Shown piece after piece: positions 31,000-43,200 of a stretch of DNA of 64,000 nt (the stretch's first letter is position 1; the number at the start of each line of letters is the position of its first letter). Below the pieces are notes generated by a model that was given only the letters and a program-made list of their open reading frames with translations, was not told the DNA's origin and made no database searches. Source of the stretch: Capronia americana (lineage: Eukaryota > Ascomycota > Eurotiomycetes > Chaetothyriales > Herpotrichiellaceae); assembly GCA_016110215.1 (NCBI GenBank), contig JADWQD010000010.1, forward strand, positions 496,001 to 560,000, written 5' to 3'. Made by a program: the position numbers and the translations under genes.

Positions 31000-33092
31000 T
31001 CAGCCGCTCCGCTTGTGCAACAAGTATTCCACGCCGGAGATGGCAGGATGATGAACAACCTCAATTCGCCGGAAAGGTGTGCCTTTCTCGTCCAGTAACT
31101 TGAGGACTGCGCCAGAGAAAGTCGTACTCTGCATCAATCCACCTCCCAGGACTAATACTGAAGTTTGAGGATCGATCTGTCCGGAGCTTGTGAAGGGGGT
31201 GAGCAACCGCACCAGAGCTGCCACGGCCCCATTGACAATGTTCTCGGCTTCAGGGTCGCTTTGGCTGGCTTCGATGACAAGGCGAGCGACTTGTGCGATG
31301 GTTTTCTTCTTCTCCAGTTCTGATGGCCACGTCAATACCGTGCTCAACAAGTCGAAGTCCTGCGTGTCGGTGCCTAAGGGCCTAAAACGGTCAAGAACGA
31401 GCCTTTCGACGTGTGAGGCAGGCTTGTATACGAGTCCCTGCTCTCGGATGCGCGCTGCGTTGAAAGAATCCAACGCAGCCAGTGCGACGCGGATAGCCCG
31501 TCGGCCAATGTCAAAGCCGGAACCATCGTCACCAAGCAGATGACCCCAACCACCTGATCTGCCGGTGCGAACAAACTGATCTCCCTGACGCTTGAAGCTC
31601 ATTGCAACCGACCCAGTCCCAGCTACGAGTACGACCGCTGAGTCGGCGTTGTGTTTCTCTGCAGCCGGAAGTGCAAGAAGCTCGATATCGTTTGTGATTC
31701 TCAAGCCTGGTCCTCGAGATCGCGTGAACAAGTCCTCCAGGGCTTTGTCAACGACCGTTGCAATTCCCGCCCGATCATGTCCGGCAAGAGCGATCCAGAT
31801 GGACGAGAAAAAACTTGGTCTCCAGTTCTTGCCTTTGAGAGTAGGATGTGCGTCACAGGCTCTTTGAACTGCTAACGAGAGGGACGCAGTTGAGGCTTCC
31901 ACGCCGACATCCGTCACATTGCAGCCGGAGGATTCCCCATACCCATATTGGCCATCGACAGACATGACCGCCGCCGCACATTTGCTCCCGCCTCCGTCGA
32001 TGCACAGAAGATATCTCTGATTCTCGCTGCCTCGTGGAGATGATGGATCGACAACCTGTTTCAAGAGGTCTGCGAGGACACCACCGGCTTCGTAAAGACA
32101 ATGCTCCGCTTCTGACACAGGCACCCCCAAGCTCAATGTTGCGATAGCGAGCTTAACGCTTCCGTGACACTTGTGCAGAAGAATGTCTAGGTCCTCGTCC
32201 GAATCGGGGCATCTTGGGCCACAGACCGTTCGTAATATGTTGCGCGACCGCTGTTGCAGTTTGAGATTCGTGGCTTTCAGGTCAACCATCTATCACAATC
32301 AGCGAATCCCTGTCAGGCGCTGATTCCGAGTAGCACCAACCATGTTCCCGTACGTCTTTCCCGACTTGATCATTGTTCCGGTGCTGAGCATATTGAGGAC
32401 GAGCTTGGTTGCAGTGCCCGCCTTCAACCTTGTGCTTCCCGTAACGACCTCCGGTCCGACGACGGGGCTGATCATATAGTCGACGGTGTTGCTGCTACTC
32501 ATCGCGGAGGGCTCTGCGCAAGCTACACCGATAGTGGCGCAACCCAGCCTCTTCGCATACGACAGGCAGCTTAATACATACGGGGTGCGCCCAGAAGCGG
32601 CGATGCCGATTAACGAGTCGACCGAACCATCCAGATGAAGGGCTTCAAGATCGTGGACCGCGGCATCGACATCGTCCTCGGCACCTTCCTGTGCATGCCG
32701 AATCGCGGCCTCTCCACCCGCAATGATGCCCACGAACTGACCTTCCGGTGAGGAAAACGTCGGTGGGATTTCCGAGGCATCCAAGATTCCCAGTCTGTAA
32801 GCAACGAGCGATTAGCCTCAGAAGCACTGCCTCGGCGAGCTGACATTGGTGTTTACCTCCCGCTGGTCCCAGCCCCGACATAGATCACCCTGCCTCCGGC
32901 ACGGACCCTGACGGCTATGCGGTCAATCGCGGCTGCTATGGTTGGGATGCATTTTGCTACCGAGTTCGCGATTGTAGCGTCCTGGTCATTGATTATCTGG
33001 CAAAGTTCACGTGTTGAGACCTGGTCGATGTCGGAGGAAGCCAAGTTTCGCTGTTCGGTTTGCAATTCCGCCAAGTTGTTGATTGCTGCCAT
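31000..33092 (-). CDS. MurQ (MurNAc-6-P etherase) - GlcNAc kinase fusion protein
   Basis: Exons 33092-32857, 32794-32341 and 32289-31000 (introns 62 and 51 nt); 659 aa, frame exact. The N-terminal half is MurQ: LQTEQRNLAS, GGRVIYVGAGTSGRLGILDA, SEIPPTF (SIS domain), then ASGRTPYVLSCLSYAKRLG, STRLKAGTATKLVLNMLST and KATNLKLQQRSRNI helices. MurQ cleaves the lactyl ether of MurNAc-6-phosphate to GlcNAc-6-P. The C-terminal half is a BadF/NAGK-type sugar kinase: phosphate-1 LCIDGGGSKCAAAV, ITNDIELLAL, AGTGSVAMSF, GWGHLLGDDGSGFDIG and LGGGLMQS. Together they could phosphorylate and then open MurNAc. Fungi make no peptidoglycan, so the protein implies salvage of bacterial wall sugars and an ancient bacterial origin. 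It is divergent from an UNC93-like transporter. Confidence 0.88.
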
Positions 33093-33644
33093 CGGCGCTC
33101 GTTGCTTTCCAGACACTTGGAAAGCTCGTCGAATTCATCTTGTCTTCGGTCACCCAGGTCGGGAATGCCCTGCCTTCTTCGTGTGCGTACAGAGCACACC
33201 CGCTTGCCACAGCGGATCTCCCGCCGTTCTTATTGCAACATTCCTTCCAATACAACTACTGAACTTAAAGAGCCGCATAGTGAGCGGAGAAGCACGACTG
33301 CTACTCTGCAAACTCGGCCCGGGTACCTTTCCCGCGGACAGCTGGAGATTGCCGGCCAAGGTCAACTGTCGCTTGTCTGCTGTCAAGCTTTCACCTCTTA
33401 CGTCGATCCTGTCCCTTTGAAGACAATGCCTCCTCATTTCTCAAGCACTTAGTACCTCGGGGCTTATCATGGGCTATCACGCCTATCATCAGAAGGAACA
33501 GAGATGCAGGTGCTCAATGTAACGGTGCCTTTGGACGAGGATAACAGTGTCCAGGCCATGTTGCTGGCGGCTATATCTTTTGGTAGTGCCGCTCATAGAT
33601 GTTGCTGGCAAATTTGAAAGGCAACGCTGAAGCACCTCGTCCAC
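33093..33644. promoter_or_regulatory. Bidirectional promoter, MurQ-kinase / UNC93-like transporter
   Basis: 552 bp between two head-to-head start codons, so co-regulation is plausible. I see no clear TATA or known operator. Confidence 0.4.
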
Positions 33645-35193
33645 ATGGCCAAAGCAGATGAGACACCAGCCATAATGGCGGTCGATACTGAACAACGCGA
33701 TGTCGAGCAGGCACAAGGCTCGCGCTTTTCGCGCGTCAAGGCGCTTTATGCGCATCCCTGGACGCAAATTATCTTGATCAGTCTGATATGCTTCTGCTGT
33801 CCCGGAGTGAGTACCAATCCGGGAGGCCGCAAAACCATTCCGAGAATTGACTGATGTGCAGATGTATAACGCACTTGGAGGACTGGGAGGCTCAGGCCAA
33901 GTTGACCCTACTGTCGCCGCCAACGCCACCGTCGCCCTCCTCTCTGCAACTGCTGGCACTGCTCTGTTCATCGTCGGGCCCCTGTTCTCCTATACAGGTC
34001 CTCGCCTGTGCTTCTTGCTTGGTGGTTGGACGTACGCCTTATACAGTGGGAGCTTGCTGAATTTCAACCGTAAGAGACCGTCTCATTCTCCAGGCATACG
34101 ACGCTGACTGCATCCAGACCACGACAACGGGGCTTTTGTCATTGCGTCCGGTGCCATTCTAGGCATCGGGGCTGCGATGCTGTGGGTTGTACAGGGTGCC
34201 ATCATGACCACTTACGTCGCAGAGTCTCAGAAGGGCCGTGCTATCGCTGTGTTCTGGATCATATTCAACCTCGGCGGCGGAGTCGGCAGTCTCGCGTCCT
34301 TCGGCCTTAACTTCCACTCCAAGTCAGGCACCGTCTCCGACTCGACATACATTGCGTTGATGGTCATCATGCTCTTCGGCTGGGGTCTGGGCGTATTCAT
34401 ATGCTCCCCCAAGCGCATTCACCTGGCGCAGCTCCACGCCGCGGTTGAGAGTGAGAAGCACTCGTGGAAGGCCACCATCGACATTGCGGTGAAGACAATG
34501 GCCAGTTGGCGTGTCTTCTGCATGCTGCCATTATTCTTCTGCGCCAACGTTTTCTACTCGTATCAGCAGAACCAAGTCAACGGCATGACCTTCAACATCC
34601 GCACTCGCTCGCTGAACGGGTCTCTCTACTGGATCGCACAGATGCTGGGCGGCTTGCTCATCGGCGTCCTCCTTGATCTCCCTTTCCTCAGTCGTCCGAT
34701 GCGAGCTCGCGTCGGCTGGGTCGTTCTGTTCGTCACCGGCATGTCCATCTGGGGAGGAGGCTATGCGTTCCAGAAATGGCAGGACCGGCGTCTCGCCGCC
34801 GGATTCAAGCAAGACATCGATTACACTCAGGGCTCGCTGTCGACCGGGCCTATCTTCCTGTATATCTTTTACGGGGCGTACGACGCGTTGTGGCAAGGGT
34901 TCTGTTATTGGCTCATCGGGACCGAGTCCAACTCGACCTCCCGAGCGGCCATTCTGGTTGGAGCATACAAGACCTTCCAGGCTACCGGCGGAGCCATGGC
35001 GTGGAGGATCAACGCCTTGCACAAGAGTCCCATGACGCAGCTAGGCATGAACTGGGGGTTGTCCATGGGAGCCTTGGTGATTGTCCTGCCCACAGTCTGG
35101 ACCGTCACGACCATGACGATCGAGAAGCCCGTCCGCGACCAGGAGCTGGAGATGAAGATTCAAGAGGTCGAGGCCCATTCGTTCAAGGAGTAA
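33645..35193 (+). CDS. UNC93-like major facilitator superfamily transporter
   Basis: Exons 33645-33806, 33862-34069 and 34118-35193 (introns 55 and 48 nt); 481 aa. A polytopic membrane protein with about 10-12 hydrophobic helices. Family marks: ILISLICFCCPG|MYNALGGLGGSGQ across the first junction (helix 1 and the conserved GLGG turn), ANATVALLSATAGTALF, then a C-half helix GPIFLYIFYGAYDALWQGF. This is the fungal UNC93/DUF895 branch, with no proven substrates that I know of. Its head-to-head position with the MurQ-kinase gene suggests uptake of an amino sugar or muropeptide piece, which is inference from context only. Confidence 0.85.
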
Positions 35194-36213
35194 TTACAGT
35201 ATCCCGGTCTCGGAGCTTGAGCTGATTACTTGTTGAGAGTCAACAATGGACCTTGGCCCGAGCCAAATCCAGGCAATCTGCACATATTCCTCCATCTAGT
35301 ATCTAGTTTGAATGGTCACGTCCACAGAAGTGACTTTTGGCCACAACATCGTGCGTAGTATCTGGCATGATGCGTGGAAATCGTTGGCGTTGGTACCGAT
35401 ACTCGTCGCAACTGGAGTATTATCATATTGGACCAACAAAATGAAGCCCAAAGATATACATACCCCTTTCTGGTAAGACTAGCTCCAGATCACGGGCCAC
35501 TCTCTCGAATGCATCCCTCGTTGCTGGCCATGCTCCCTACGAGAAAATGACAGATGAGCACCGGTGGGAAGGGGACGAACGACTCTGTACGGGGGACAGA
35601 ACCCAGCAGCTGTAACGGTGGTGTTGGTGTCTGAGATGGCTTGCCACCTACGACTTGATTATCTCGTACATGGTCCAAGGTGGAGCTTAAGCTGATGAAA
35701 GAGAGACGACCCTTGACTCGTACGGGAAGTCGCTTTGATGAGTAGAAGTCACGTAACTCGTACGAGTACGAGTACTTATTGTCTAGAGCAAGTAAGTACT
35801 ACTACTTGTGTGTTAGATGGCAGGATGGAAGGCGGATTCCTCGGAGTTCAGCGCTCCCAAGGATTTCTTGGCTTTTCGGCAACACTTTCCGAGGTCTATT
35901 TCTCAAGCGCAGGTTCAGCCGAGAGGGCGAGGCACGCGAGGCGTGGCAGGTGTGCCGAGTTGGGCACAGCGAGAATTGGAGAACTTGAGGACTCGAGAAC
36001 TCCACCCACCTGGACTTTCACATCGAGGCTCGAGCAGTCGTGGCAGCCAAAGTCAGTCCACTGAAGGGAGAATCAGATCTCTCACACTCCTACTCCATAC
36101 TTGCTGAGTTCACTCTCTCGCAACACCCACATATATTCAGTACGGCTCTGTGAACGTGGAGTGGAAGTTTCTGTACCTACCGGACTTGCTGGTACTGCCG
36201 AACACACCTCGAG
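35194..36213. other. Intergenic region between UNC93-like transporter and PET191
   Basis: About 1 kb. Contains a short CGTACGAGTACGAGTAC direct repeat near 35757-35773 and otherwise nothing recognisable. A TATA-like ACATATATTC lies about 80 bp before the PET191 ATG. Confidence 0.4.
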
Positions 36214-36715
36214 ATGCCCTCCTCGTGTAAAGACATCCGTACGTCTCTCTCCCTAGATAGCTTTGGCTGTGTCCGCCCTTCGCGTTATCCCTTTCCGCCG
36301 AGCCCCCTGCCACCATCACTCCCCACCCTAACATGAAGACTCAACAGGCGCGGCTCTGGCCCAATGTCTCCAAAACTCCGACTGCATCCTCCTCGACCGG
36401 CACACCCCTCTCGAATGCCTCTCCTCCCCGCTCCTCGAAACCCTCCCGACGCAGTGCCAACAGCTGAAGATCGGGTTCCGCGAGTGCCGTCGCGGGCTGG
36501 TCGATATGCGCAAGCGGTTTCGCGGGAATGCACCCATCTCGACGAGTCTGGAGCTCGAGGGCGGTGGTGGCGGGGCCGGGCTCGAGAAGGGCGGCAAGGC
36601 CGGCCAGCTTTACGGCGGGAGGCCCGCGTTCGATGTCCGTGAGAGTATGGGCAAGGGGGCGAAGGGGGAGGTGCAGGGGCTGGGCTTTGACGAGACCAAG
36701 ACGAGGGGGTTATGA
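36214..36715 (+). CDS. pet191: Cytochrome c oxidase assembly protein PET191/COA5
   Basis: Exons 36214-36238 and 36348-36715 with a 109-nt intron; 130 aa. The first exon is only 25 nt (MPSSCKDI plus one base) and is found only by homology logic: joined, it gives SCKDIRAALAQCLQNSDC. The protein is a twin-CX9C-type mitochondrial factor needed for complex IV assembly. Cysteines seen: SCKD, AQCLQNSDC, LECLSS, QCQQLKIGFREC, then the family signature RGLVDMRKRFRGN. The Gly-rich C-terminal extension (LEGGGGGAGLEKGG) is longer than in yeast but usual in moulds. Confidence 0.93.
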
Positions 36716-37580
36716 GCTTCAGTTTTTGGACTTGCGTTTGCGCTTGGACACCGGCTTGGGTCGAGGCGACCTACGCTGCGAGGTACGGCATAACACGGCA
36801 ATGGCGCGGAGTTGTCGAACGATGCCTGATCACGGATCCCGGATACCGAATCCCGACTCCGTGATGTGATATGTCATATCCCAGCTGCCACCTGCCAGGG
36901 AATGGTAGTCAATATGGCTGTGGTGGGATATCGACGTGAACGTAAGCGCCGAATCCGCTTCAATGGAACTTAGTGGCAAACACGGCTGAGCGCTACTGAA
37001 GTATCCACGAGGGGTCTTCGTCGACTGCGTCCTTGAGGCTGCAATTGACATCAACAGGTCAAATCGAAGAGAGTCTCACCGAACGGCTGTAGCATCGGAT
37101 AATGCACGAGATTCACGGAGGTGGGAAAGATGTTGGCGGGGAAAGCGGTGACGACCAAGCCACTCAATAATATTGAAGCTTAGAGAAAGGACGTGGCTTC
37201 ACCCGTTGGATGTGAAAGCCGAGCAGAACTATGTTGCAGTCGAGGCGGACTTCAGGGCCAGCCAGTGTTGACTACGTCAGGGCAGGCTCGAGATCAGCAC
37301 CTGTACTTGTATCGAGAGGGACACACCGAGAATCTGTATATATCATGTACCACACATCACACCTCTACATATGTACAACATCACGCCTCTACAAACATAC
37401 AATCACGACATCGCAATTCACTACGAAGGTGATTATGTCTGACGTTTCCGTTGGGCTAGTTTTTGTGATCCATGACTCCCTTTTCTCTAGAGCCCGATGC
37501 AGTATATCGAGGACGGTAAAATACATTTTTTCTTTCCGTTGCCATTCCATTTCTTCCCAACGTGTGCAAAGCTGCCCCAT
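36716..37580. other. Intergenic region between convergent PET191 and WBP1
   Basis: 865 bp with no recognisable gene, repeat or RNA. Some TATA/ACATATG-rich stretches lie around 37340-37400. Confidence 0.4.
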
Positions 37581-39187
37581 CTACCTCGAGCCCATACTGA
37601 TACTCAATTTCCTCCGTCTTTCGACCTCCTCCTTCGGCGGCTCGCAGTACAGCCACACGACGACGAAGAGCAAAAAGCCGACAACGACGCTCCACAGCCC
37701 GCCAATCCACGGCCACGCACCGGTGATGGCCCAACTCCGGGGCCACTCGTCGTGAGCGAAGTGTCGGACCGTGACTTGGTGTTTCTCCTCGATCGGAGTG
37801 AGGAAAGGTCGTTTATAGTTGACTTTGAAGGCGAAGATGCCGTGCTGGTCGGGGGTAGTGAATGTCGTGCTGAAGACGGTGCTGTTGGGCGTGCTGGAAG
37901 ACGCCGAGAGCGGAATACGGTGGAAGGGCGAGAGCATGGAAAATTCGAGCTGAAGGGCGTCATTGGCTGGGATGGTGAAGGGGATGTAGTGTGTCTTGTC
38001 GTATTGACCGATTGAGATGGAGAATTCCTGAAAACGCATCATATTAGCTGGGAAGGGGGGTTCGGCTCGTCGGTGCCAACGAAGGAGTAAAACACACCAC
38101 GTCGTTCTTGATCCGGTAAATCTCCGGGTTATATTGGCCGATTGTGGTCGTGTTCTCGCTGGACTTAGTCGCCTTCACGATCTCATAGTGCTGGACGTAG
38201 AAGACCTTCAGGACGCCGACCTCCCTGAAGGTCCATTCAGTCAATTGCCTGGCGAAGTCTCTGTTCACGGTCTTGCTATTCGTGCCGCTGGGAGCCTTGA
38301 CCGAAGCGTCAAACCACTTGTCCTGGAGCATCTCCAACGATCCCAGCACTGTGAAGCGGGCCGAGTTGCGTGCTTGCATGGCGGAGATGAGGGCCAGCTG
38401 CGACCCGGTGGCAAAGAGCTCTTCCACGCTTTCTCCTTCCTCCTTCGGATTGTAAGCATATGCCGTGACGGGGGCTTTGAGGATCGGCGCAAGCAGAGGA
38501 CTGGCATTTCCTAATGTCTGTCCGACTGCCTTTGGTAACGCCAACAAGCCGTCGCCGCCAAAGAAATTGACCACATCCGGCCTTAGTTGTCCAGGTCGAT
38601 TAACCAGGAGGACATCATGTTTCTCAGCCGCGGAGACGGTGTCATAGTTGAAGTGGTCGACGACCACAGAGTTCTTATCGGGAGACAACGAGATGTCGAA
38701 CTCAAGGAGGAGCGAGGAGACGGCGGAAGGGGTGCCTGATTCGGAGGACAGTCCAAGCAAGATATTCCCCCCGCCATTCACGTAGTCGAGAAGGATCTTC
38801 GGGGTCAAAGCTGGTCCGTACCCTGCAACCATCAGCACACCGTCTTATCAGGTCTGAAAGCCGAGCTCACCTTTAGACTTCGGAGGCGTGAGGAGTAAAT
38901 GGTCGTATGCTAACTGGCCATGTCTGAACAACGCCAGGCTCTCGTCTCTCGGTGACTGGAACGACAACTGGAAGTCTCGGGCTGGAGAATACCATCGTCA
39001 GCAAACACGTTGAGCGATCCATCATTGCGGCACCCTTACCTTCCAAGTCAGCCCAGAACTTCGAGTAGAGCCCCCTCTGCGATTCATCTTCGAGGACCAC
39101 GAGGAGTCTGTCTCCGACTGCGCTTTTTGCCCATACGAGTTGCAACGACGATACCAGAAGGAGGCATAACGAAGAGAAGAGCCACAT
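37581..39187 (-). CDS. wbp1: Oligosaccharyltransferase 48-kDa subunit (WBP1/OST48)
   Basis: Four exons: 39187-39040, 38981-38871, 38822-38098 and 38027-37581 (introns 58, 48, 70 nt); 476 aa. Essential ER membrane subunit of the complex that transfers the lipid-linked glycan to Asn. A signal peptide (MWLFSSLCLLLVSSLQLVWA) comes first, then DRLLVVLEDE, AYDHLLLTPPKSKGYGPAL over two junctions, NGGGNILLGLS, YRIKNDV, and LQLEFSMLSPFHR. One transmembrane helix lies near the C-terminus (GGLWSVVVGFLLFVVVWLY) with a short basic cytosolic tail. Length and topology fit the family. Confidence 0.93.
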
Positions 39188-40244
39188 GTTGAAAAGAGGG
39201 AGCGCGGCACCACCGCTACTTGCCGTTCTAATTCAAGCAGCTGCGCTCATTGGGAACGTGGTCGGTCAATGCACATGCGCTGCGCTGCGGAGACGTGGTC
39301 AAATAATTCTCCTCAGCCTTGTCATTATCTGAAACTATGCTTCGCCGTACTTTTGCCAAGATGAGGAGACTGGAAATGCTAGCTATCTCGCTATCATTGG
39401 CCAGAGTCACCCTACTCTCTCCCTTTCTCTCCCCGTCGTCCTTCCATTCTCTGCATTTCTCTACTCACCGAAGAAGGCATTGACCTTATTCGGTGCTCGG
39501 ACGACTGTGCTCACGACTGTCGTTCCTGTTTCTTCTCGACCACCAGCCTGTGATGTTCTTCAGGGCCCAATTGCCACCGCTGCCGATGAATCAGGATTCC
39601 AACGTCTGACACGGAAACCAGATCCTGGCGGTGCATTGGCTTGGTAAAGTTCACTGCCTGCCAACGTGGGCCAACTCGATTTGGACGTGGCGCTCAATGG
39701 ACTGCGAATTTTTCCATATGGGCATGATCGGCATTGCGCTGTCCGCTGAACTTCCATACGATATCAAATTTCCTGGCAGGCACAAAGGTTGGAGGATAGG
39801 GTTGCCGATACTGACAGCCTACATGCCTGGCGACTTGATGGCCAGCTAGATCCAAGTCCGGTCACACGCAGCACATGACAGCAGCCCAGTCTGTGAGTAC
39901 CTCATGAAGCTCACGCCTATGGCAAAGACACGAGATTCGGATGGCGGGATGGATGGATCGATGAGCGTTGGGATTGAGGTAGACGGGGCTGCGAAGGTCT
40001 GTATGAATGCTGATGAACACGGTCAAGGTCCAAACGATGGAGGGTCGAGGCGGCACAGTACTGGCCGTCTCCGAGAGCGCATCCCTTGAGGATATACAAC
40101 TAGTACAGTGGCAGACACATATAGATACTGCACTGGACAAACGTCTTTCGGTCAATACTGAATCCTTCGCTGAGAAGACTTCGCCTCTTGCAGCGATGAT
40201 AGCCTGCCACCCACATCCTATTGTGCATTGCTATACTGGCAACG
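39188..40244. other. Intergenic region between WBP1 and the NLR gene
   Basis: About 1.06 kb. Promoter of WBP1 and 3' flank of the NLR. No supported gene; ORFs are short and overlap on both strands. Confidence 0.4.
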
Positions 40245-43200
40245 TCAAACGGCTCCCTTCTCGACCAGTAGTTGTGCCATCCGCTCGTTACCCTTAGCTT
40301 TTGCCGCCTGTAGCGCATTGCCATATTCGCCACCTTGAGCATTGACATCAGCTCCCTTCTCAATTAGCAGTTGGGCCACTTGCTCGTGACCACTAAATGC
40401 TGCCGCCTGTAGCGCATTATAATGGGAGCCACCTTGAGCATTGATATCTGCCCCCTTCTCAATTAGTAGTTGGGCCACTTGCTCGTGATCTTCAGCTACT
40501 GCCGCTTGTAGCGCACTGCCATGATAGCCACCTTGAGCATTGACGTCTGCCCCCTTCTCAATTAGTAGTTGGGCCATTTGTTCGTGACCACCAGATGCTG
40601 CCGCTTGTAATGCATTGCCATAAAACCCCCCTTGAGCATGTATGTTTGCCCCTTTCCGGATCAGTAGGTTGGCCACTGAGAGTCTGCCCTTCTCTAAGGC
40701 GAAGTATAGAGGGCTCTCCCCGTCGCTGTTTGTAAAGTCCGTCGAACCTAGAGCATCGATAAGGACTTCCACTCCGAACAGAAATCCACTAGCAATGGTG
40801 ATAAAAAGGCGTTCCTGAAGTTCCTCTCCTGGTGGTAATTCGCCATGGCGTAGCAGTAATCGAATGATAGATTCGTGCTTGCCATGTATCGCTGCAAAAA
40901 GGGCATACTCCAGTTCGCCGCCCTTGGCATTGGTGCTCGCGCCATTTTCAACGAGAAGTTTGGCCATCTGTTCATGGCCTCGGACGCAGGCTGCTTGTAA
41001 TGCATTCCCGTACCGTTCTCCACGAGCGTTGACATCGACCCCGTCGGTGATCAACACTTTTCCAAGATTCGCCAGGTTTTGCTCAGCCAGAATGTACAGC
41101 AAATGCACTTTCGCAGTATATTTGTGTACTTGGTGACGCTGAAAAGTGTTGCGGAACTGGATCCACTTTAAAAGGTCGTGAGTACCATTGCCTTGAAATC
41201 GTCGCAGAAACTCTCGGTGTGAGATTCCGCTAGCTTCTGCAACATCCGCGTGCGAAAACATGCAGCTGACGGCATACTCTGAGAAAGGAAACTTCTGCTG
41301 AACATCTGTTGCCTGATCGCATTCGGGAACCGACCCACCTTGGTAGTCCGGATCGAATGGCAGACATTGGTCGAAATATCGAAAACAAGCTGTGTGGAGT
41401 TGCTCATGGCTGATGCCCTTGACATTCCCAGCAAGACGTGTGTCGATCTTTTGGAGGCCGTTCTTTCCAACGAGGAAGTCTCGCACTGTCTCATGTATGA
41501 ATTGTACCACAGGCGGTTTGGTCCTAGTGGCTTCGGTGAGTCCCCGAGAGTAGTGGAGGAGGTTCCGGTTCAATGTTTCTTCATCCAGAGACGTGGCACC
41601 TTCGACGTTCCCAGCAAGACGTGTGTCGATCTTTTGGAGGCCGTTCTTTCCAACGAGGAAGTCTCGCGCTGTCTCATGTATGAATTGTACCACAGGCGGT
41701 TTGGTCCTAGTGGCTTCGGTGAGTCCCCGAGAGTAGTGGAGGAGGNNNNNNNNNNNNNNNNNNNNNNNNNNNNNNNNNNNNNNNNNNNNNNNNNNNNNNN
41801 NNNNNNNNNNNNNNNNNNNNNNNNNNNNNNNNNNNNNNNNNNNNNTTCCGGTTCAATGTTTCTTCATCCAGAGACGTGGCACCTTCGACGGGCGAAGATG
41901 CCAATCCCGACCGAGTTGCAAGATATAGCTCGACCGGGCTTAGCGGCCGCATCGAGAAAAGAACCCATTGCAAGAGCAAGACAGATGAGTCGATGTCCTC
42001 GGCATCCCTTGCCAAAATCTGAGCGAAGAGACCATCCAGAGCATCGGGGATATTGTCGAGAATTGACTCCAATGCTACAATCTGACCACGGTCGTATAGC
42101 TTGTTGAGCATTTGTACGACCAGTACGACCCATAAGAACACACCTGATGACTTTTGACACACTTTCTCTCTCAGTTCTTTCATCCCATCCCACCCATCGC
42201 AGTTGAGTCTGAGTCGAACGTACTTATCAATATCGTCTCTTTGTCCGTCTTGGTGCTCCATGACAAGGGACAGTCCTTTGCGGATGCTGATGTATGGGAA
42301 ATGACGACTGGAGAGACATATCCTCAGCGACGTACCGCATGTAACTGCTCTTTGAGTTAGCTCTTCGAGGAACGCAATCAGTTGGCGTACGTCGTCTTCA
42401 TCCCCTTCGTTCAGAGCATCGATGAATACATCGAGTGGGCGGTCTCCGAGGCTCTCCACAACATCCGTTAGAAATCCTTGTAGCTCTGCAGGCGTCCAGT
42501 CGTCAACGAGACCGTCTCGATCTTTCGTAGCAAACACTTGGAGGAAATGTCCCTGTAGTTGAGGACAAGCCTGAAGTATCTGATATACCAGCAAGCGATA
42601 CATTCCAATACTTGACTTCTCTAGATGGCCTGGGGCTCGCGCGTTGAAGAAATAGGAGATGATGATATCTCCAGGAAGATATCTTCTGAGCGTTCTGACA
42701 GCCTCTTTCATTAGCGTTGATTTGCCAGAACCGGGCTTTCCCTTGATCCAGAGGAATCTATGGTTGTCTTCGATCCCGTTTTGTGTAATCCACATGTTGA
42801 ATTTCTGTTCTTTGAAAATCCACCTACATGTCTGCGGCAAAGCATAGGCGATACTCAGAAGACGTACATCCATCCGCTCGAATGTTAGCGACTGAAGAAG
42901 CCGCTGATATTTAGCCTGCTCATCGGCTGCTATGCTCCCACTCATGAGATTGAGTGTAACATTGCCGTCGTTTGATATGGGAGGAGAATCGATGGATGTC
43001 TTTCCGTTATCGCCTGATCAAACGTTAGCGGCATGCTCGGGCAAGACATGTATTTAACAGTAAGGAAGTAATAGTATTTGAGGTTCGTCGAGAGTTGTTC
43101 ATGCTCCGAAGAATGTATCAGATGAGGGACTACAAACAACCAGAGACAATCAACAGCGCTAACCGTATCGGCCAGGAGAGGATGTGACAAAGGCTTACTT

